Source: an uncultured Flavobacteriales bacterium (GTDB taxonomy: Bacteria > Bacteroidota > Bacteroidia > Flavobacteriales_D > Crocinitomicaceae). From it: a DNA stretch of 6,943 bases. Below are positions 1-4,751 of this stretch, one piece after another. The stretch spans positions 1-6,943 of the forward strand of contig CAJWCX010000060.1 in assembly GCA_913031405.1 (NCBI GenBank). Direction: 5' to 3'. Made by a program: the position numbers and the translations under genes. Each line of letters opens with the position of its first letter. The first letter of the stretch is position 1. A model generated the notes under the pieces. It was not told the DNA's origin and did not search any database. It saw only the letters and a program-made list of their open reading frames with translations.

Positions 1-663
1 ACGCGCTTTGTAGATAAAATCCTTGTCACCTAAGAGCAATGAGCCCACCGGAGCTCCGAGTCCTTTGGATAAACAGATTGAAATAGAGTCAAAAGGTTGG
101 GCATAGGTTTTAAAATCGATATTATTTTCGATTAAAGCATTAAAAACTCGGGCACCATCTAGGTGCAGAGGCAATTGTTGCTCGTTACAATATTTTTTGA
201 TTTCTCTTATTTCATTGAAATCATAAACCGATCCACCTCCGCGGTTAGAAGTATCTTCCAAAGAAACCAGCTGAGTGAGCGGATGATGTGGGTCATCAGC
301 GGGGTTTATCCAATTGCCAATCTCATTAGCGCGAATATGACCTCTAACACCGTTTATTGTTCTGGTTGAAGCTCCCGAGTTTTTTGCAATGCCCCCTCCT
401 TCGTATTTGAAAATATGACTGTCTTTATGACAAATCACCTCTCCTCCTGGTGAGGTATGAAGATTGATGGCGATTTGATTGGTTTGTGTTCCTGATGAGC
501 AGAATAAGGCGTCTTCCTTGCCGAATAAATCAGCAGCATAATTTTGAAGTTCATTTACTGTTGGATCTTCTTCAAATACATCATCCCCCAATTCAGCTTG
601 AAACATGAATTCAAGCATTTCCTTTCCAGGCTTTGTAACGGTATCACTTCTAAAATCGATCAT
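1..663 (-). CDS. ltaE: Low-specificity L-threonine aldolase (partial, C-terminus missing)
   Basis: This PLP-dependent cytoplasmic enzyme splits L-threonine and L-allo-threonine into glycine and acetaldehyde. The first 221 residues are visible and the frame is still open at the left edge. The family is usually about 335-350 residues, so roughly a third lies outside. Family hallmarks seen: the N-terminal DFRSDTVT motif (residues 3-10), SSGT (56-59) for cofactor phosphate binding, His83 at the position of the ring-stacking histidine, His126, HLDGAR (167-172) with the Asp and Arg that contact PLP, and SKGLGAPVG (199-207) with Lys200 as the Schiff-base lysine. Numbering is close to that of E. coli LtaE (His83, His126, Lys197). 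The ATG at 663 begins directly before the DFRSDTVT motif that normally opens these proteins, which fixes the start. It is transcribed away from the TauE/SafE gene across a 28-bp gap. The family is clear; substrate stereopreference is inferred from family. Confidence 0.95.
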   Translation of the reverse strand, partial: MIDFRSDTVTKPGKEMLEFMFQAELGDDVFEEDPTVNELQNYAADLFGKEDALFCSSGTQTNQIAINLHTSPGGEVICHKDSHIFKYEGGGIAKNSGASTRTINGVRGHIRANEIGNWINPADDPHHPLTQLVSLEDTSNRGGGSVYDFNEIREIKKYCNEQQLPLHLDGARVFNALIENNIDFKTYAQPFDSISICLSKGLGAPVGSLLLGDKDFIYKAR

Positions 664-669
664 TCCTAT

Positions 670-685
670 TATTTTTGTAAAAATA
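670..685. promoter_or_regulatory. 16-bp palindrome in the divergent promoter gap
   Basis: The sequence TATTTTTGTAAAAATA is a perfect inverted repeat: 7-bp arms (670-676 and 679-685) around a GT centre. On the plus strand 670-677 reads TATTTTTG, a full match to the Bacteroidota -7 consensus TAnnTTTG. On the minus strand 685-678 reads TATTTTTA, one mismatch from it. Each box ends 14 bases before its start codon (692 plus, 663 minus), so the element sits exactly midway between the two genes. It could be a two-way promoter core, an operator, or both. No TTTG -33 element was found at the usual spacing on either side. Transcript starts would leave 5' leaders of only about 8-11 bases. The promoter role is inferred from position and consensus. 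Confidence 0.45.
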
Positions 686-691
686 CGATTT

Positions 692-1474
692 ATGGAAGAA
701 TTATATATCTCATTATTAATCTGTATTATTTCATTTACAGCTTCTGTTTTAACCTTTTTTTCAGGCTTTGGTTTGGGAACAATGTTGTTGCCAGTATTTT
801 GTCTATTTATGCCTGTAGAGCTTGCAGTTCTTGCTACAGCAGTAGTACATTTATTAAACAATCTACTCAAGTTTTTTTTGATTCGAAAAATGATCGATCG
901 AAGTGTTTTGATTTCTTTTGGAATAGCTGCTGTGTCTTCAGCATTTCTTGGTGCTTTATTTCAAGATTATTTGGGTTCAGGAGGAGTGGTGTATCAGTTA
1001 AGTTCGTTTTCATATTTCGGTGAAGTAGAACTCTTGTCTTTTGTTATTGGTATTCTTATGATTGGTTTTGCTATTCTCGACTTTCTTCCTTGGATTAATA
1101 ATCTTTCTTTTAGGAAAGGACAGTTTTTTATTGGAGGCTTACTGAGTGGTTTTTTTGGGGGGCTTTCAGGTCATCAAGGTGCTTTTAGAGCTGCATTTTT
1201 GTCCAAATCAAATTTATCTTCAGATGTATTTATCTCCACTTCCGTTTGCTTATCCCTTTTGATTGACATGGTTCGAATTCCTGTCTATCTTAATTCAAAT
1301 GATGGCTCTTTGGAAAGTTATTGGCATACCATCATTTTGGCCTGTGTTTGTGCCTTTTTAGGCTCATTTATTGGGAAGAGATTATTCACAAAACGAAAAG
1401 TTAAAAATATCCGCTTAATTGTTGCTGTATTTTTATTCATAATGGGTGCAGGAATGATTTTAGGATTCATTTAG
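692..1474 (+). CDS. TauE/SafE-family membrane transporter (probable anion permease)
   Basis: A 260-residue, very hydrophobic inner-membrane protein of the TauE/SafE family (often annotated sulfite exporter or UPF0721). Characterised relatives move sulfite, sulfoacetate or other organic anions; the substrate here cannot be told. About eight membrane segments can be drawn: residues ~5-35, 42-66, 71-93, 113-133, 144-167, 178-200, 210-228 and 239-259. The family's two-repeat architecture shows as two related glycine-rich motifs, FFSGFGLGTMLLP (22-34) in the N-terminal half and GGLLSGFFGGLSGHQGAF (148-165) in the C-terminal half. The frame is open back to an ATG at 605, but that start would overlap the threonine aldolase by 59 bases and add 29 residues beyond the family's usual N-terminus. 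The ATG at 692 begins just before the first membrane segment and fits the promoter, so it is preferred. Its TAG overlaps the MORN gene's TAA on the other strand by 4 bases. Confidence 0.87.
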   Translation: MEELYISLLICIISFTASVLTFFSGFGLGTMLLPVFCLFMPVELAVLATAVVHLLNNLLKFFLIRKMIDRSVLISFGIAAVSSAFLGALFQDYLGSGGVVYQLSSFSYFGEVELLSFVIGILMIGFAILDFLPWINNLSFRKGQFFIGGLLSGFFGGLSGHQGAFRAAFLSKSNLSSDVFISTSVCLSLLIDMVRIPVYLNSNDGSLESYWHTIILACVCAFLGSFIGKRLFTKRKVKNIRLIVAVFLFIMGAGMILGFI

Positions 1475-2448
1475 TCCATTGAGGTGCCTCGGTTACTTTC
1501 TGCTACTTTCTTTTTCCTTTTTTTGGCACATTTTTTCTTCTTGACTTGTTGAAAATTAATTGTTTTTACTCCGTATTCGTCAAAGCTATATTCTTCAATT
1601 AGGGCCCCTTTTTTACCAAATATTTTTACAGTTTTTTCACGACTATCCATATAATAATCTTTATGGGTTCCGAAGGGGAGGTCTTTTTTATAGTATTGCT
1701 CGTTTAATATTTTTCCAAGAGTATTGTAGGTGATAAAGTCTCCATGTTTTTTCCCTTTGTCCCAGAATTCTTCCCTAGCGATAGATTCATCATCGAAATA
1801 GTAAATCCAAGAACCGTGTTTGAGGCCCTCGAAGTATCCCACCTCAAGCTCTTTTTTACCATCGAGGGAATAATTGATTTGGCTTCCATGAAGAAGCCCA
1901 TCCTTATAACCAACCTTCTTCTTTATTTTGGAGTTATCGTAATAGCTTTTTTTGATACCACTTATCCGATTGTTGGCATACTCCTGATATTTGAGCGTAT
2001 CTCCTTTTCTATTAAAAACAATAAATGGACCATAAAGTAAGCCCATGTAATGATTAACAATAGTTTTGACTCGATTTGTGCTGTCAAAATAGCTTGTGCT
2101 GGTTCCATGAAGAACACCGCTCACATAATTTTGAGAAGAGTAGGGGCAGCCAGATGCAAAGTAGGAGGTGTCTGAACCATGTCTTTTGCCTTCAACTATT
2201 GTAATTTGCTGCTCTACAACGCCATTCCTATGACAAGTTGTGCATGATCCATCAAAAAGGGTTCCCAGGTTTGATCTTGAATAATAATGGTTGGTTACAG
2301 AATCAAAAGCAACTTTTTCATAGCAATTGGTGAGGTATTGATAATTGCATATTTTCTTTCTCTTGAAGCAGGGGGTTTTTTGGCCTTGCATTGAAGAGGC
2401 AATGGATAAAACAAAAAACAGAAGAACTATCTTTTGTAATTTATTCAT
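1471..2448 (-). CDS. Secreted MORN/YwqK-like repeat protein
   Basis: A 325-residue protein resembling the MORN-repeat 'YwqK family antitoxin' proteins common in Bacteroidota. That database name carries no proven function here. Seen: a Sec-type signal peptide (residues 1 to ~22, KLQK then a hydrophobic core ending near SSMQGQ) with no lipobox cysteine, so a periplasmic or exported soluble protein is likely. Next comes a cysteine-containing region (Cys27, 34, 42, 69, 72), then about seven to eight degenerate units of ~22-25 residues from ~84 to 290 with the pattern G-x-x-H-G-x-x-x-x-Y (GKRHG, GVLHG, GLLYG, GLLHG, GLKHG, GKKHG). The tail is very basic (Lys/Arg-rich, 303-315). Residues 69-73 read CTTCH, a formal haem c motif. 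Its ATG shares an ATGA overlap with the thioesterase stop, so it is probably translated by coupling and is last in the operon. MORN-like repeats often mediate protein or envelope contacts; the role here is unknown. Confidence 0.82.
   Translation of the reverse strand: MNKLQKIVLLFFVLSIASSMQGQKTPCFKRKKICNYQYLTNCYEKVAFDSVTNHYYSRSNLGTLFDGSCTTCHRNGVVEQQITIVEGKRHGSDTSYFASGCPYSSQNYVSGVLHGTSTSYFDSTNRVKTIVNHYMGLLYGPFIVFNRKGDTLKYQEYANNRISGIKKSYYDNSKIKKKVGYKDGLLHGSQINYSLDGKKELEVGYFEGLKHGSWIYYFDDESIAREEFWDKGKKHGDFITYNTLGKILNEQYYKKDLPFGTHKDYYMDSREKTVKIFGKKGALIEEYSFDEYGVKTINFQQVKKKKCAKKRKKKVAESNRGTSMD
1579..2199 (-). repeat. MORN-like repeat array within the protein
   Basis: Residues ~84-290 consist of tandem units of about 22-25 residues, each with a G-x-x-x-G turn followed by an aromatic strand (YFASG, YFDST, FNRKG, YYDNS, YSLDG, YYFDD, YNTLG, YYMDS). 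The repeats are clear in protein but diverged in DNA, which argues for an old duplication rather than recent expansion. Confidence 0.75.
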
Positions 2449-2855
2449 GGTTCCAGTTGATATTTCGTAAGTAAAGAAAAGTTTTTTTTCATTTTCTCTG
2501 GAATGACAATTGATTTTTTCTCAATCATATTATATCCGACCATTTTTGAACTTGCTCGAGTACAGATTTGTCCCTTTAGCCTAATTTCATAATGCAAAAC
2601 AAAACTTTTGTTACCAATGTATCCAATAGACATTTCAATGACTGGTTTATCATTTAAAAGTAAAGGCTTGATGTATTCGACTTTGTTTTCAACCAAAATA
2701 AAGCCTTCATGCTCCCAGTCCCATTCTTGACCTAATAATTTCTCGAAATAATAAACTCTGGTGTACTCGAAATAGTTGAGGTATACTGCATTATTTACAT
2801 GCCCCATAAGGTCAATATCTGAATAACGAATTTGGATATGTACCGGTTTAATCAT
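2445..2855 (-). CDS. Hotdog-fold acyl-CoA thioesterase (4HBT / YbgC-FadM-like)
   Basis: A 136-residue single-domain hotdog protein, the normal length for the 4-hydroxybenzoyl-CoA thioesterase/YbgC/FadM group, which hydrolyses acyl-CoA thioesters in the cytoplasm. The N-terminal signature RYSDIDLMGHVNNAVYLNYF (residues 10-29) is diagnostic. Asp15 aligns with the catalytic aspartate of YbgC (Asp18), and GHVNN (18-22) starts the central hotdog helix, as in FadM-type enzymes. The remainder (~52-115) alternates as beta strands, for example VENKVEYIKP and SFVLHYEIRL. No signal peptide or second domain is seen. Both ends overlap neighbours as ATGA: its start overlaps the dehydratase stop, and its stop overlaps the MORN gene's start. 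The start is supported by that coupling and by GGAT about 10 bases upstream. Acyl chain preference cannot be read from sequence. YbgC relatives are linked to envelope (Tol-Pal) operons elsewhere, but no Tol-Pal gene is visible here. Confidence 0.9.
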   Translation of the reverse strand: MIKPVHIQIRYSDIDLMGHVNNAVYLNYFEYTRVYYFEKLLGQEWDWEHEGFILVENKVEYIKPLLLNDKPVIEMSIGYIGNKSFVLHYEIRLKGQICTRASSKMVGYNMIEKKSIVIPEKMKKNFSLLTKYQLEP

Positions 2856-4729
2856 ATCTTATCCAATTCTTCAAATTCTGAATTTTGGCTCACATACTCA
2901 GGTATGATTTCTTTCAATATAAGCACGAGTTCTTGATTTTTTTGCCCATCAATTAGGGAAATCAACTTATTGATTTCATCGTTCATGTTTCCCCTAACAT
3001 TTGTTTTGGCGATAAGAATTTTATCGTGATGTGTTGGTAAGGTGTTCTCCTCATTTGCCAGCAGCTCTTCAAACAGTTTCTCTCCTGGCCTTAGTCCTGT
3101 GATTTTTATTTGAATGTCTTTATTAATAGTCAATCCGCTTAAGGAGATCATTTTTTTTGCAAGATCAATAATCTTTACTGATTCTCCCATATCAAAGACA
3201 TATATCTCTCCGCCTTTACCCATTGCTCCAGCTTCAAGGACTAGCTGACAAGCCTCCGGAATAGACATGAAAAAACGGTTGATTCTTTCGTCGGTTATAG
3301 TTATTGGACCTCCGTTTTCTATTTGCTTTTGAAAAAGGGGAATGACTGAACCATTCGAGCCGAGAACATTTCCGAAGCGAGTCGTGATAAATAATGTTTT
3401 GCTTGTTGTGTTTTTTGATTGAATATAAATTTCAGCCGCTCTTTTGGTTGCACCCATAACATTTGTTGGATTAACAGCTTTGTCTGTCGAAATAAATATG
3501 AATTTTTCCACACCAAATTTATCACATGCATCTGCAAGGTGTTTACTTCCAAGAACATTGGTTTTTACTGCTTCAGAGGGGTTGAGCTCCATTAAAGGTA
3601 CATGTTTATATGCCGCGGCATGAAAAACGATTTGTGGTTGAAAGCTATTGATAAGATTAATAATCCGTTCGTGATGTGTAACATCTCCAATAACAATTTC
3701 AAAATTCAGTTGGGGTTCAGTGTCTTTTAACTCCCATTGTAAATCATACAGGGCCGATTCAGCTTGATCAAATAGTATTACTTTTTTAGGGTTGAATCGG
3801 GCAATTTGTTTAATGAGACCACTTCCTATACTTCCTGCTGCTCCGGTAACTAGAATGGTTTTTTCTTTTAAGTTTTTATTGATTTCCTCAACGTTTAGTC
3901 GTATCTCTTCTCTACCAAGTAAATCTTCTATCTTGGCCTTTACAAATTGTTTTGAACTGAACTCACCATTGATCCAACTTTTAGGGTCGGGGACTTTTTG
4001 CACCTTGATATTGAGCTCAATGCATTCGTCTAAGAGGGCCTTTCTTCTCTGAGGTTTAGGGTTTTGAATGGCAATAATGACTGTATCGATGTTGTATTTG
4101 TTATGAATTTTCTTCAGCATTTGTGGTCCATGGACTGTTTTACCCTCGATCCTAGTGTCCCATAGCTTTTTGTTATCGTCAATGAAGCATATAATATTTT
4201 GATTGTTTCTTGTATCGTTCTGAATTGTTTTTTTTGTAATCAATCCGGACACTCCTGCGCCATAAATGACAATGTTTTCTACCTTATCTTTATTTCTTAT
4301 TGATTCTAAATAAATCAGTTTGATTACAAATCGACTTCCTATGATAAATGAAAAGCTCGCTAAAAACTCAACAATAACTACTGAGGTTGGAAGGAAATAG
4401 TAGCCATCCACAAAATAAAACCGCAGTGCTCCAAAGAAAATAAAGACAAGAGTACAAGTTGATACGGCAAAAAAGATTCTATTTAATTCATGAGTGGAAG
4501 TATGTCTAACCAATCCCTTGTGGATTTGATAGGAATAGAAAACCAGAAACTTTACTGCAATAAAGAGCCATATGTAATTAGATAGTTTGTCCCATTCTTC
4601 TTGAATTAATTCAGATTGTCTGTCCAAATCAAAACGTATAACGTAAGCGAATAATAACGCAAACAGGTTGATGAATAAGTCAACAAGTATGATAATCCAA
4701 CGCGGAGTTCTGGATTCAAAAATAACCAT
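2852..4729 (-). CDS. WbpM/CapD/FlaA1-like membrane-bound nucleotide-sugar 4,6-dehydratase/epimerase
   Basis: A full-length 625-residue member of the large inner-membrane polysaccharide-biosynthesis family (WbpM, CapD, PglF, WbcP). Characterised members convert UDP-GlcNAc to 4-keto-6-deoxy sugars for O-antigen, capsule or protein glycans. Seen in order: four membrane helices (~11-31, 51-69, 84-104, 111-135); a first Rossmann/CoA-binding-like domain with GAGVSG (157-162); and a C-terminal short-chain dehydrogenase domain with the NAD(P)-binding TGAAGSIGS (295-303), Asp321 after the second strand, HAAAYKHVPLME (370-381), STDKAVNPTNVMGATKR (414-430), and TGLRPGEKLFEE (544-555) near the end. The catalytic triad is Ser414-Met425-Lys429, with Met replacing the usual Tyr as in WbpM. 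The start at 4729 gives the usual short cytoplasmic N-terminus. It follows the secreted-protein gene by 22 bp and its stop overlaps the thioesterase start. Exact sugar product is not predictable. Confidence 0.94.
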   Translation of the reverse strand: MVIFESRTPRWIIILVDLFINLFALLFAYVIRFDLDRQSELIQEEWDKLSNYIWLFIAVKFLVFYSYQIHKGLVRHTSTHELNRIFFAVSTCTLVFIFFGALRFYFVDGYYFLPTSVVIVEFLASFSFIIGSRFVIKLIYLESIRNKDKVENIVIYGAGVSGLITKKTIQNDTRNNQNIICFIDDNKKLWDTRIEGKTVHGPQMLKKIHNKYNIDTVIIAIQNPKPQRRKALLDECIELNIKVQKVPDPKSWINGEFSSKQFVKAKIEDLLGREEIRLNVEEINKNLKEKTILVTGAAGSIGSGLIKQIARFNPKKVILFDQAESALYDLQWELKDTEPQLNFEIVIGDVTHHERIINLINSFQPQIVFHAAAYKHVPLMELNPSEAVKTNVLGSKHLADACDKFGVEKFIFISTDKAVNPTNVMGATKRAAEIYIQSKNTTSKTLFITTRFGNVLGSNGSVIPLFQKQIENGGPITITDERINRFFMSIPEACQLVLEAGAMGKGGEIYVFDMGESVKIIDLAKKMISLSGLTINKDIQIKITGLRPGEKLFEELLANEENTLPTHHDKILIAKTNVRGNMNDEINKLISLIDGQKNQELVLILKEIIPEYVSQNSEFEELDKI

Positions 4730-4738
4730 GCTGTAAAA

Positions 4739-4750
4739 TTAACAAGTTAA
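4739..4750. promoter_or_regulatory. Short palindrome between the surface-protein and dehydratase genes
   Basis: TTAACAAGTTAA is a perfect inverted repeat with 5-bp arms and a 2-base centre. It fills about half of the 22-bp gap between the stop at 4752 and the ATG at 4729. It is too short and AT-rich to act as a strong terminator, and no Bacteroidota -7 box was recognised beside it. It could be an operator or chance in AT-rich DNA. Its presence does not argue against read-through between the two genes. Confidence 0.2.
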
Positions 4751-4751
4751 A

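Noticed and set aside
163..369. Open frame antisense to the threonine aldolase
   Set aside because: It lies wholly opposite a well-supported conserved gene and has no family resemblance.
605..691. Upstream ATG at 605 as start of the transporter
   Set aside because: It would overlap the threonine aldolase coding sequence on the other strand by 59 bases and add a stretch not typical of TauE/SafE proteins. The ATG at 692 precedes the first membrane helix and fits the centred promoter.
544..1023. 159-codon open frame on the plus strand
   Set aside because: Low-complexity Phe/Ser/Cys-rich translation in another frame of the transporter and antisense to the threonine aldolase; no recognisable domain.
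1500..1545. T-rich tracts just after the transporter stop as an intrinsic terminator
   Set aside because: No GC-rich stem precedes the T runs; they are explained by the Lys codons of the opposing gene.
1744..2040. Plus-strand open frame opposite the MORN gene, and a minus-strand frame at 1704-1913
   Set aside because: Both are shadows of the repeat-coding region; the MORN frame has a signal peptide and clear repeats.
3319..4052. Short frames inside the dehydratase gene (3319-3558 minus, 3792-4052 plus)
   Set aside because: They sit within the best-conserved catalytic part of the dehydratase and have no independent support.
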